Source: Bryobacterales bacterium
Lineage (GTDB): Bacteria; Acidobacteriota; Terriglobia; Bryobacterales; Bryobacteraceae
Assembly: GCA_003142185.1 (NCBI GenBank)
Contig: PLOR01000112.1
Coordinates: 1 to 53,486 of the forward strand
Length of the DNA: 53,486 nucleotides
Direction of reading: 5' to 3'
The notes below the pieces were generated by a model. It saw only the letters and a list, made by a program, of their open reading frames with translations. It was not told the origin of the DNA and did no database searches. Both the position numbers and the translations under genes were made by a program. Shown in pieces: positions 36,306 to 43,660 of the stretch (position 1 is its first letter; every line of letters starts with the position of its first letter).

Positions 36306-36357
36306 GCGTTCTTGTGATGCAACCAATTCTGCGCGGATGGGCATGGCGAGAGGCGCG

Positions 36358-36669
36358 CTACGCATCGCCCGGATCCACGCCCAAGGCGCGTTTCAAATCC
36401 AAAGAAAACTTCTGAATCTCTTCCACCTGCGCGGAGCTGGCCGGCGTTTCGCGGCCCTTGGCGATGAGATACGACCGGCCTTCGCGCCAGACCAGAAACG
36501 ACAAGCCTGTTTCCGTCATCATTCCCGAACTGCCGATCCCCGTCACAGCCCCCGCGCCCAAATTGACAAGCGCCACGCAGAGGCCGCGCGTGAACATGCT
36601 GTGCTGCGGGGATTCGGCGGCCAACTGGATTCCACAGCCGGCCAGACGCGCGGCGGTTTCCGGCGTCAC
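36358..36669 (-). CDS. hypothetical 103-residue protein coupled to the bifunctional nuclease
   Basis: The frame opens with GTG at 36669 overlapping the TGA stop of the upstream gene (GTGA), strong evidence of translational coupling and thus of a real gene. The product ([18 protein letters not shown] at the start; [35 protein letters not shown] in the middle) looks like one small alpha/beta domain with a hydrophobic beta core. No signal peptide or known motif. Its place between a bifunctional nuclease and tyrS suggests a housekeeping accessory role, but nothing more can be said. Confidence 0.65.
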   Translation of the reverse strand: MTPETAARLAGCGIQLAAESPQHSMFTRGLCVALVNLGAGAVTGIGSSGMMTETGLSFLVWREGRSYLIAKGRETPASSAQVEEIQKFSLDLKRALGVDPGDA

Positions 36670-37151
36670 ATCTTGTATCGGCCGAGGTCCTCATCGTTGA
36701 GGCCATCGAGCCACCGCTTCAACTCTTCCTTGTTGTCCTTGTCGGAGGTGTTGGCGGCCTTGCTGGAGGATTTCAGCACGGTCTCTTCCACGTAAATCGG
36801 GCAATCCAGGCGCAGCGCCAGAGCCAGTGCATCGCTGGGGCGCGAATCCACGCTGATGATTTCCCCGTCGCGATCCAGCCAGATGACGGCGTAGAACGTA
36901 TCGTCTTTCAGTTCGCTCACCACCACCTTGCGCATGGCGGTATTGAGGCCGAGCAGCAGGCTCTTGATGAGGTCGTGCGTCATAGGCCGCGGGGTGGAAA
37001 CTTTTTCGATTTCGAGTGCGATGGCGTTCGCCTCGTAAACGCCGACCCAGATCGGGAGCACGGAGTTGCCGCTCACGTCCCTCAGGATGACGATGGGCAT
37101 ATTGGTGACCGGGTCCATCATCAGGCCGCGAATTTTCATTTCGACTTCCAT
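36666..37151 (-). CDS. bifunctional nuclease family protein (BFN, DUF151)
   Basis: A 161-residue protein with the BFN fold: MDPVTNMPIVILRD, LPIWVGVYEANAIALEIEKV, RPMTHDLIKSLL and SRPSDALALALRLDCPIYVEE are characteristic. A plant member was reported to cut both RNA and DNA; in bacteria the role is unsettled. The start is ATG 37151, eight bases after a strong GGGAGG ribosome site; ATG 37172 upstream has none. An acidic/basic tail follows the core. It lies 21 bp after miaB and overlaps the next gene. Confidence 0.9.
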   Translation of the reverse strand: MEVEMKIRGLMMDPVTNMPIVILRDVSGNSVLPIWVGVYEANAIALEIEKVSTPRPMTHDLIKSLLLGLNTAMRKVVVSELKDDTFYAVIWLDRDGEIISVDSRPSDALALALRLDCPIYVEETVLKSSSKAANTSDKDNKEELKRWLDGLNDEDLGRYKM

Positions 37152-37172
37152 GCCGCCCTCCTCCCAACTCAA

Positions 37173-38498
37173 TTACACCACAGTTACGCTCTCGCCCACC
37201 AAGGAGTTGGGACCGGAGCGTGTGACGCGAACTGGCAGGTACTTTCCGGTGAGAGAGGCCGCGCCGTCCAGCGGGTGAGTGAAGTTCAACGTGCGGTTGT
37301 CCGACGTGCGCCCGATCCACTGTTCCAGCGCCTGGTGGCGGCCTTCCACCAGCACTTCCTTCACGCTGCCGATGAGCCCGGCATTGCGGCGGATCTGGAT
37401 GGCGCGCTGCTTCTCCTGCACGATCACGAGGCGCCGCTGCTTCTCTTCGTCCGGTATGTGGTCTTCCAGGCCGAGGGCGGCCGTGTTTGGCCGCGGCGAA
37501 TACTTGAAGCTGAAGAGAGAATCGTATTCGACTTCGTCGAGCAGGGCGAGCGTTGCCTCGAAGTCCTTCTCGGTCTCGCCAGGGAAGCCGACGATGATGT
37601 CGGTGGTGATGGAATAAATGCGCCGCGCGTTCTTGAGCCAGTCGATGCGCTCGATGTATTCGTCGCGCGTGTAGAGCCGTTCCATTCGGGCGAGCACGTC
37701 CGACGATCCCGATTGCACCGGCAGGTGGACGTGGTCGCAGATGGCGGGATTCGAGTCCATGGCATCCACGATATCCCTGCCGAAATCGCGCGGATGCGAC
37801 GTGGTGTAACGCACGCGGCGAATTCCCGAGATCTCCGCCACGCGCCCGAGCAGAGTGGCGAAGTTCCAGCCCGCCGGCGTAGGGTCGCGATAGCTGTTGA
37901 CGTTTTGCCCTAGCAGTTGGATCTCGCTGTACCCTTCCGCGGCCAGGCGGCGCGCTTCGGCCATCACGCTTTCGCTCGTTCGGCTGCGCTCCGGGCCGCG
38001 CGTAAACGGCACCACGCAGTAGGCGCAGCTCTTGTCGCAGCCTTCGATGATGGTGATGTAGGCGCGGTGGGGGTTGTCGCGCCGCGTGAAGGGCGTGTCG
38101 AAGGCCTCGTCGGTATCCAGGCTCAATCCGGTGACGCGCCTGTCGCCGGCTTCAATCTGCACCAGCAATTCGCCCAGTTTGTTGTAGCTGGCCGAGCCGC
38201 ACACCAGGCCGACATTCGGGGCGCGCTCGAAAATGCGTTCGCCTTCCTGCTGCGCCACGCAGCCGAGCACGCCGATCACCTTGTCCTTGCCGTTGCGCTT
38301 GAACTGCTGTAAGCGGTGGTAGACTTTTTGCTCGGCTTTATCGCGTATGCTGCAGGTGTTGTACAGAACCAGCCCGGCTTCTTCCGGCGTGGGCACTTGC
38401 GTGTAGCCCTTCGCCATCAGCGTGCCGACCACCTTTTCGGAGTCGTGCGCGTTCATCTGGCAGCCGAAGGTTTCCAGGTAGAAGGTCTTGGCGGGCAC
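37173..38498 (-). CDS. miaB: tRNA-2-methylthio-N6-isopentenyladenosine37 synthase
   Basis: A 441-residue methylthiotransferase that converts i6A37 to ms2i6A in tRNAs reading UNN codons. Three domains are in order: the UPF0004 N-terminal domain with three cysteines holding the first cluster (TFGCQMN, NTCSIRDKAEQ, GCVAQ), the radical SAM domain with Cx3Cx2C in GCDKSCAYCVVPFTRGPERSR, and a C-terminal TRAM domain (VLVEGRH to the end). Length is standard. It heads the minus-strand unit running to the CDP-alcohol transferase at 33077 and is divergent from the nuclease cassette. Confidence 0.95.
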   Translation of the reverse strand: MPAKTFYLETFGCQMNAHDSEKVVGTLMAKGYTQVPTPEEAGLVLYNTCSIRDKAEQKVYHRLQQFKRNGKDKVIGVLGCVAQQEGERIFERAPNVGLVCGSASYNKLGELLVQIEAGDRRVTGLSLDTDEAFDTPFTRRDNPHRAYITIIEGCDKSCAYCVVPFTRGPERSRTSESVMAEARRLAAEGYSEIQLLGQNVNSYRDPTPAGWNFATLLGRVAEISGIRRVRYTTSHPRDFGRDIVDAMDSNPAICDHVHLPVQSGSSDVLARMERLYTRDEYIERIDWLKNARRIYSITTDIIVGFPGETEKDFEATLALLDEVEYDSLFSFKYSPRPNTAALGLEDHIPDEEKQRRLVIVQEKQRAIQIRRNAGLIGSVKEVLVEGRHQALEQWIGRTSDNRTLNFTHPLDGAASLTGKYLPVRVTRSGPNSLVGESVTVV

Positions 38499-38633
38499 TC
38501 TTTTACTATTCTAGACGAGGCGGGGAGCCGGGGAGCTGTTGGCGCAGAGCCGATCCTCGGATGCGGTTGCCCTTGGCTGCCGCGCGTAGGAGGGCGTTAT
38601 CATAAATGTGTTGAACCGCACGGGCCCCCAGCC

Positions 38634-39593
38634 ATGACCAACGACGTTATCGCCGGCCGTCTCACGCAGACGGGAGCGCTTATACAGGAAAGCGTTCGGC
38701 AATGGGTAATCGGGGCGTTGCCCTACAACCGCACGAACCCGGCAGCCGTTGCACATTTGTGCCGCCTCTGTGCGCACCAGCTGCTGGTTCTCTATCACAA
38801 TTGGATGAACCGAGCAGTCAGGCCGCTGCCCCGGCAGGTGCGGAGGTCTAAGGCCTTCCTGCAGAACCCCATCGTCTCCCAGCGGGCCGCCGATCTGGCC
38901 AGGGTCGCGGCCGATATTGAATGCGGAAACAATCTCCGCAAATACCTAAGCCGCGACATCAAGGTCGCCTTCACGCCTGCGCTGGCTGGACCGCGTTCCA
39001 GGGTTCGGAAGGACCTCGACCTCATGCTCAACGATTGGGGAGTTCATCATCTGCATATTTCAACCACGCTGGACGCGGATGGATACGTCGTACGAAAACG
39101 AAGCGTCCTACCCGAGCCGTTGCTCTTCGCAGTTTTCAAACCACACACGGCCTACCTCATTGACATAATGCAGCACGGAGACTGGTATCTGGATCATGTT
39201 CTGGAAATCTTGGCCAGTGAGTGGCCCGACGAAGGGATCATCCATCGGTTGAACAGACAGAACCCGGAGCCAAATTTGACCGCCGAAGGGCGAAAAGCGG
39301 TGAGAAATCAGCACGCCAACTCGCAGTTTTCGCATGAAGGAAGGGTCTATATGCCTGCCGGCATTCTGTCGTCGGCTGGAACAACGTTTGCAGCAGTGCA
39401 CGAAGCCGACAAGTTATTGGCCCAGGGCGAGGCCTTTGAGCACTACCTGGGCAACGATTCGGACTGGATTAATTCGCCAGATGAGCCGCGATTTCAATTC
39501 GATATGCAGAATGAGGGGTATGTCTTCACCGCAACAAAACGGCGCCTTTGCGGGAAGCGCGTGGTGAAATCGCAGGGGTGGTGGCTTGTATGA
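38634..39593 (+). CDS. uncharacterised protein of the nuclease cassette, GVHHLHI motif
   Basis: A 319-residue soluble protein that I cannot assign. An alpha-helical N-terminal part (about 1-110) is followed by LNDWGVHHLHIST, RSVLPEPLLFAVFKPHTAYLIDIMQHGDWY and a C-terminal domain with RNQHANSQFSHEGRVYMPAG. The motif order GI/VHHLHL, LLFA, then HGxW recurs, by my recollection, in unannotated bacterial proteins, but I cannot verify it here. The start at ATG 38634 lacks a clear ribosome site; the frame upstream is antisense to miaB. The stop overlaps the next ATG (ATGA), so the two proteins are coupled. Base composition is lower in GC than the neighbours. Confidence 0.7.
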   Translation: MTNDVIAGRLTQTGALIQESVRQWVIGALPYNRTNPAAVAHLCRLCAHQLLVLYHNWMNRAVRPLPRQVRRSKAFLQNPIVSQRAADLARVAADIECGNNLRKYLSRDIKVAFTPALAGPRSRVRKDLDLMLNDWGVHHLHISTTLDADGYVVRKRSVLPEPLLFAVFKPHTAYLIDIMQHGDWYLDHVLEILASEWPDEGIIHRLNRQNPEPNLTAEGRKAVRNQHANSQFSHEGRVYMPAGILSSAGTTFAAVHEADKLLAQGEAFEHYLGNDSDWINSPDEPRFQFDMQNEGYVFTATKRRLCGKRVVKSQGWWLV

Positions 39594-40465
39594 ACGACCT
39601 CAGGTCCCGCCCGAAGCAATCCTTCAACAAGACAGTGCTCGACATCCTTCACCAGCGTGGGGCCACGGAGATTCGATTCCTTGTCCGTACCGCCCTAAGA
39701 TCTGCGCCAGTTAAGAAGGCCGAAGAGGCGCTCATGGAGGAGGTCCTGGTCGCGGCTTTAAATGGCAAAACAGGGACCATGGTGGCGGGGTACCCCACCT
39801 ACCGCCTGAGGATATCGCGGGAATCCCTGAAGTTGCCCACGGGCAAGTATGCCCGCACCGCGCTACTGGCGCTGAAGGAGGCCAAGGGAAAGATGGCTCT
39901 GCCGGCTCTCGTCAGTCATTACAACGCCAAGTACCGCCATAGCGCCATATGCCCCGAGTTCTGGATGTGGCGCATGCTTGGGGAAGCGGATTTGGCGGGT
40001 GTCGTCGCCAGGAGTGGAGCGCTCTGCATCGGCCTAACAGATGCCACGCGGCAGGAGCTTGATGAGACGGCAAATTTCAGGGGGAAGGTTTCCCCGCCTC
40101 AGACCCCGGGCTCGATTTCGGAACGAATAGACGAGAAGAGCCTCGAAACAATGCTCGCCAATCGCCCTGACTTGCTCGAATCTGGGCTGACTGTGTTTCA
40201 GCGGCAATCCCGGATCGCCGTCGGCATAATCGACCTTCTTTGCATCGATCGGAAGCGGAACTATGTTGTGGTCGAGATCAAGCGCCCAGCAGCCGACTAC
40301 CGGGAAGTGGTTGGGCAAATCACAACTTACATGGGTTGGGTGCGCAAGAATATTGCCACCAAGGGGCAATCCGTCAGGGGAATAATCGTGGTTGGCAGGA
40401 AAAACGACCGACTAGACTACTCGCTTGATTTGATCCCAGACATTTCTGTGCGAACGTTCTTTTGA
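39590..40465 (+). CDS. predicted PD-(D/E)XK endonuclease with NucS-like C-terminal domain
   Basis: A 291-residue protein whose last 115 residues look like the NucS/DUF91 nuclease fold. SERIDEKSLETMLANRPDLLESGL leads in. The active-site triad is read as an aspartate in GIIDLLCIDRKRN, then the E-x-K of VVVEIKRPAADY, and finally a Q-Y pair in GQITTYMGW. The first 170 residues are a separate helical domain with many basic positions (VRTALRSAPVKKAEEAL, PTGKYARTALLALKEAKGKMA), perhaps for DNA binding or as a partner face. It overlaps the upstream gene by four bases. GC counted on three lines was 55-58%, against 72% in one line of rmuC. Confidence 0.75.
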   Translation: MNDLRSRPKQSFNKTVLDILHQRGATEIRFLVRTALRSAPVKKAEEALMEEVLVAALNGKTGTMVAGYPTYRLRISRESLKLPTGKYARTALLALKEAKGKMALPALVSHYNAKYRHSAICPEFWMWRMLGEADLAGVVARSGALCIGLTDATRQELDETANFRGKVSPPQTPGSISERIDEKSLETMLANRPDLLESGLTVFQRQSRIAVGIIDLLCIDRKRNYVVVEIKRPAADYREVVGQITTYMGWVRKNIATKGQSVRGIIVVGRKNDRLDYSLDLIPDISVRTFF

Positions 40466-40480
40466 TGCTGCGTCGAACCA

Positions 40481-40572
40481 GATCACCCAGCTCCGGAACG
40501 GGCGAAGGAAAAAGGCCGGACCGTCAGGCTGACGCGCGGCACTCTTTCGCCCCGTTCCGGGGCTGGGTGATC
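40481..40572. terminator. large hairpin between the nuclease cassette and rmuC
   Basis: Arms 40481-40507 and 40544-40572 (GATCACCCAGC...; ...GCTGGGTGATC) pair over most of their length with a bulge. The inner part CCGTCAGGCTGACGCGCGG can form a second stem. The right arm ends exactly at the base before the rmuC stop codon, so this is a shared bidirectional terminator for convergent genes and probably a repeat element. Confidence 0.8.
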
Positions 40573-41817
40573 TCACGGGTGCACCCCGCGCTCACGCACG
40601 GGGCTACTGTCTGTCGCCCTGACGGGCTCGTCCCCTTCCGTTCCCACGTCTGACTCCTGCGCCGCGCCCCCGACGGATTCTTCCATGCTCCGCACGCGCT
40701 TTTCGACCGGCTGCAGTTCCGCAATTTCCACTCCCAGCGGCGCGGTCTTCAACTCGACAAATTTGCGCGCGCTCACCATCACCCGGCTCTCGAGCGAGCC
40801 TACCGCTTTGTTGTACTCCTCGACCGCGCGTTCGAGGCCCTTGCCCATGTTGACCAGGTGGCCGCCCATGTCGGAAAGCCGCTTATACAGCTCCTTGCCC
40901 AGCGCGCTGATTTCGGCGGCGTTTTCCGCCAGCTTCTCCTGCCGCCAGCCGTAGGCGACGGCGCGCAGAAGAGCGATCAGCGTGGTGGGCGTGGCCAGGA
41001 TGATGTTCTGCCCGACGCCGAACTCGATCAGCGAGGGATCGGCTTCGAGCGCGGCGCTGAAGAAGCACTCGCCGGGCAGGAACAGCACGGCGAATTCCGG
41101 AGCCTGGTCGAATTGCTCCCAATAGGATTTGCGGCCGAGCGAGGTGAGATGCGCGCGCACCTGCCGCGCGTGGTCCGCCAGGCTCGTCTTACGGGTGGCT
41201 TCGTCGGCGGCTTCGATGGCGCGCAGGTAGCCATCGAGCGGGGTCTTGGCATCCACCACCACGGTTTTTCCGGCCGGCAGATGAATCAGCAGATCGGGCC
41301 GCAGCCGGCCCTCCTCGCCAGTCACGGTGGCCTGCGTCTGAAAATCGCAATGATCCAGCATGCCGGCCATCTCCACCACGCGGCGCAACTGCATTTCGCC
41401 CCAGTTGCCGCGCGCGGCGGGCGAACGCAGTGCCGTCACCAGCTTGCCGGTTTCGGCGCGAAGCTGCTGCTCGGTTTCGGCCAGGCCGCGCACCTGCTCC
41501 TGCAATCCGGCGTAGGCGGCCGCGCGCGCCGTTTCGAGTTCCTGGATGCGCGAATCCACCTTGTCGAGCGACGCGCGCACGGGCGACACCAGTTCCGCGA
41601 ACGCCTGCTGCCGCTTTTCCAGATCGCCGCGCGCCGCGGTTTGCGCCTCCGCCAGATTGGCACGGGCTAGATCGAGGAACGCCTGGTTGTTCCGCGCCAG
41701 CGCTTCGGCGGAAAGCGCCTGGAAGACGGTTGCGGTATCCTGGCGGCGCGCCCGCAGCACAAGCCACGCCAGCAGGAACCCGGCAATAAAACATGCTACC
41801 GGGATAATGTTTTGCAT
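40573..41817 (-). CDS. rmuC: DNA recombination protein RmuC
   Basis: A 414-residue RmuC, a protein limiting short-inversion recombination, thought to be a nuclease of the PD-(D/E)XK superfamily. An N-terminal membrane span (about 4-21, IPVACFIAGFLLAWLVLRA) is followed by a long coiled coil (30-150) and the RmuC core with GNWGEMQLRRVVEMAGM, RLRPDLLIHLPAGKTVVVDAKTPLDGY (active-site D and DAK) and FLPGECFFSAALEADP. The last 20 or so residues (GDEPVRATDSSPVRERGVHP) are encoded by palindromic repeat sequence at about 40576-40640 and are unlike the family, so the original C-terminus may have been replaced. Confidence 0.9.
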   Translation of the reverse strand: MQNIIPVACFIAGFLLAWLVLRARRQDTATVFQALSAEALARNNQAFLDLARANLAEAQTAARGDLEKRQQAFAELVSPVRASLDKVDSRIQELETARAAAYAGLQEQVRGLAETEQQLRAETGKLVTALRSPAARGNWGEMQLRRVVEMAGMLDHCDFQTQATVTGEEGRLRPDLLIHLPAGKTVVVDAKTPLDGYLRAIEAADEATRKTSLADHARQVRAHLTSLGRKSYWEQFDQAPEFAVLFLPGECFFSAALEADPSLIEFGVGQNIILATPTTLIALLRAVAYGWRQEKLAENAAEISALGKELYKRLSDMGGHLVNMGKGLERAVEEYNKAVGSLESRVMVSARKFVELKTAPLGVEIAELQPVEKRVRSMEESVGGAAQESDVGTEGDEPVRATDSSPVRERGVHP

Positions 41818-41825
41818 GGTTGCTA

Positions 41826-42473
41826 TTATCGCGCCTTGGCGGATCGCGGCGAAACAGCCACGCTAACCGCTCCCTGACGGTCGCGGCTCCGAAAGGCTCT
41901 TTCAATCACCGCCAATGTGCCTTCCGTGATCTCCAATTCCGCCAAGTCGCGCTCGCGCACCCATTCCACGCGGCACGCATCGTCGCCAGCGCGCAGGGCG
42001 CCGCCAATCACGCGGCAGACATAATCGATCAATACGTAATGATATTCCGGCGCGCCGCGCGAATCGCGTATGATGCGCTCGAAGATCTCGAAGACCTTTA
42101 CTGGCTTGACTTCGAGGCCGGTCTCCTCGCGCACTTCGCGGCGAACGCCGGCGTCGAGCGATTCGCCGATTTCGAGCGCGCCGCCGGGCAGCGACCACGC
42201 GCCCTTCAGCGGCTGCTTGCCCCGCTGCGCCATCAGAATGCGGCCGCGGCGGAAAATCAGTGCGCCGACCCCGACCAGCGGCCGCTTGGGATAACGGCGG
42301 TCGTCTTCCTTCTTCGAACCAACCGCCGCAGGTTGACAGACGATAGCGTCTGTCCCACTTTGCTGACGATCGGTGGGGCAGGCGCCCGGGTTTCGGGTCC
42401 GAAGCGGACTTCCGCCTGCCAACAGTTTCGCGGTGGCCCTGCGTTTCCCGGTCACGGATCTACCGCCGCTCAT
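41826..42473 (-). CDS. Nudix hydrolase with repeat-derived N-terminal extension
   Basis: The Nudix box lies at about 98-120 (GGALEIGESLDAGVRREVREETGLEV), so it hydrolyses a nucleoside diphosphate linked to another moiety; substrate unknown. The conserved domain begins near residue 64 (KRPLVGVGALIFRRGRILM). The only upstream ATG with a ribosome site (GGGAG, nine bases before) is 42473, overlapping the SMP-30 stop at 42460. This forces a 60-residue extension of which residues 40-47 are encoded by a family A hairpin (42332-42362). The C-terminal FRSRDRQGAVS is encoded by another repeat-like stretch (41862-41891). A later, non-ATG start is the alternative. Confidence 0.75.
   Translation of the reverse strand: MSGGRSVTGKRRATAKLLAGGSPLRTRNPGACPTDRQQSGTDAIVCQPAAVGSKKEDDRRYPKRPLVGVGALIFRRGRILMAQRGKQPLKGAWSLPGGALEIGESLDAGVRREVREETGLEVKPVKVFEIFERIIRDSRGAPEYHYVLIDYVCRVIGGALRAGDDACRVEWVRERDLAELEITEGTLAVIERAFRSRDRQGAVSVAVSPRSAKAR
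42332..42362. repeat. 31-bp hairpin repeat (family A), copy 2, inside the Nudix frame
   Basis: GACAGACG, ATAG, CGTCTGTC (42335-42354) is a perfect hairpin with the same flanks (GTT before, CCACTTTG after) as 1201-1231. Each arm differs from that copy at one position and the changes compensate (G-C to A-T). It is read through in frame by the Nudix gene. Confidence 0.8.
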
Positions 42474-43347
42474 CGGAGCCTGCTCCCTTTTGCAGCAAGC
42501 GCACGCGATACACATTGCGCCGGGCGGTGATGAATATCGATTGGCCGTCGGCTTCGCCAAACCCGCAGTTCGATGGCGGATCGGTCACCGGGATCGTATC
42601 GAGCCATTGGCCCGCGGCGCTATATACCGCAATCCCGCCCGCGGCCACGTACAAATTGCCTTTTTCATCCACGCGAATGCCGTCGGGCACGGCCCCTGTG
42701 TTCTCGACCAGCGTGCGCTGGTTCGCCGGTTGGCCATTGCGATCCAGGTCGTAGGCCAGAATGCTGCGGTCGTCTGAATCCGTCACATACAACACGCGGC
42801 CATTGGGAGAAAGCGCGATACCGTTGGGCCTGCCGGTGAGTTTGGCCACAATTTCGAGCGGCCCCTTGGGTGGGATATGGTACACGCCGTAAAAGTCCAG
42901 CTCTCGATGATCGGCCTGGCTGCCGAATGCGGGGTCGGTGAAATAGGCGTGATCGTTGCGGCCCACCACGATGTCGTTCGGCGCGTTCAGGCGCTTCGCT
43001 TCCCAGCGGTCGGCCAGCACCTCGATGGCGCCTTTCTTGTCGGTGCGGGTGACGCGCCGGGCTCTGGTTTCGCAGGTGTACAGCCGGCCCTGGCTGTCGA
43101 ACGCGTTGCCGGCCGGCCCCTGCACGTTTTCACGATAGACCTGGGGAGGTTGGCCGGGAACCCACTTGAGCAACTGGTCCGCCGGCGTATCGCTGAAAAT
43201 CAGGAAGCCGTCCTTGGACCACGCGGGACCATCTGTGTAGGTGTAACCCTTGGCCAGCAACTGCACCTGAAACCGGTCGGAGTCCTGCGCTAGCAAGAAC
43301 GGCACGAAAACAGCGGCCGCGGCGCTCCAACGCGCGAGGTGCTTCAT
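42460..43347 (-). CDS. SMP-30/gluconolactonase-like exported lactonase
   Basis: A 295-residue six-bladed beta-propeller of the SMP-30/gluconolactonase/LRE family with a signal peptide (residues about 1-20, WSAAAAVFVPFLLAQ). Typical blade sequences: YTDGPAWSKDGFLIFSDT, GPAGNAFDSQGRLYTCET, LNAPNDIVVGRNDHAYFTDP (metal-site N and D) and GRPNGIALSPNGRVLYVTDSDDR. Such enzymes hydrolyse sugar lactones or phosphoesters; the substrate is open. Its start region arose from a 23-bp duplication of the end of the BON-domain gene, which also supplies the AAAGGCGG ribosome-site sequence. Confidence 0.85.
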   Translation of the reverse strand: MKHLARWSAAAAVFVPFLLAQDSDRFQVQLLAKGYTYTDGPAWSKDGFLIFSDTPADQLLKWVPGQPPQVYRENVQGPAGNAFDSQGRLYTCETRARRVTRTDKKGAIEVLADRWEAKRLNAPNDIVVGRNDHAYFTDPAFGSQADHRELDFYGVYHIPPKGPLEIVAKLTGRPNGIALSPNGRVLYVTDSDDRSILAYDLDRNGQPANQRTLVENTGAVPDGIRVDEKGNLYVAAGGIAVYSAAGQWLDTIPVTDPPSNCGFGEADGQSIFITARRNVYRVRLLQKGAGSDERR

Positions 43348-43388
43348 TTACCGCCTTTGCCGCCGTTCATTTACCGCCTTTGGCGACG
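43343..43388 (-). repeat. 23-bp tandem duplication across the BON stop and SMP-30 start
   Basis: The 17-base unit TTCATTTACCGCCTTTG occurs at 43343-43359 and again 23 bases later at 43366-43382. On the minus strand the copy nearer the BON gene carries its last codons and stop (AAATGA) and the other copy carries the SMP-30 ATG (AAATGAAG) in identical context, with the AAAGGCGG ribosome-site sequence duplicated too. The end given is approximate. Confidence 0.85.
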
Positions 43389-43660
43389 GTGAGGTTATTG
43401 ATCACCTGCTTGACGCCGTTCACCTTCTTCGCCAGCTTGCCGGCGCGATCCTTCTGCTGCTCCGCCTCGGCCACGCCGGTGAGGGTTACGACGCCCTGCT
43501 TGACGTCCACGGTGAAACTCCCGCCTTTGGCGATCGGATCGCCGGAGAGCTTGATGCGCACCTGATCGTAGATCACATCGTCGCTGACTGGTTTATCCGC
43601 GGCCAGGCAGGAGGCGGCCAGCAGGATCAGGGCCATCGAAAAAGCGAATAATTTAAGCAT
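43367..43660 (-). CDS. BON-domain periplasmic protein
   Basis: A 97-residue exported protein: signal peptide LFAFSMALILLAASCLAAD (possibly a lipobox-like AASC), then one BON domain (DDVIYDQVRIKLSGDPIAKGGSFTVDVKQGVVTLTGVAEAEQQKDRAGKLAKKVNGV). BON domains bind phospholipid or peptidoglycan-linked components; here it may support envelope integrity. It overlaps era by eight bases, so it follows era in the phoH operon. Whether the tail is lipidated at the cysteine near 19 is uncertain. Confidence 0.85.
   Translation of the reverse strand: MLKLFAFSMALILLAASCLAADKPVSDDVIYDQVRIKLSGDPIAKGGSFTVDVKQGVVTLTGVAEAEQQKDRAGKLAKKVNGVKQVINNLTVAKGGK

Noticed and set aside
38316-38633. Upstream extension of the unknown cassette gene
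   Set aside because: It runs antisense through miaB and has no start with a ribosome site; ATG 38634 is the first sensible start.
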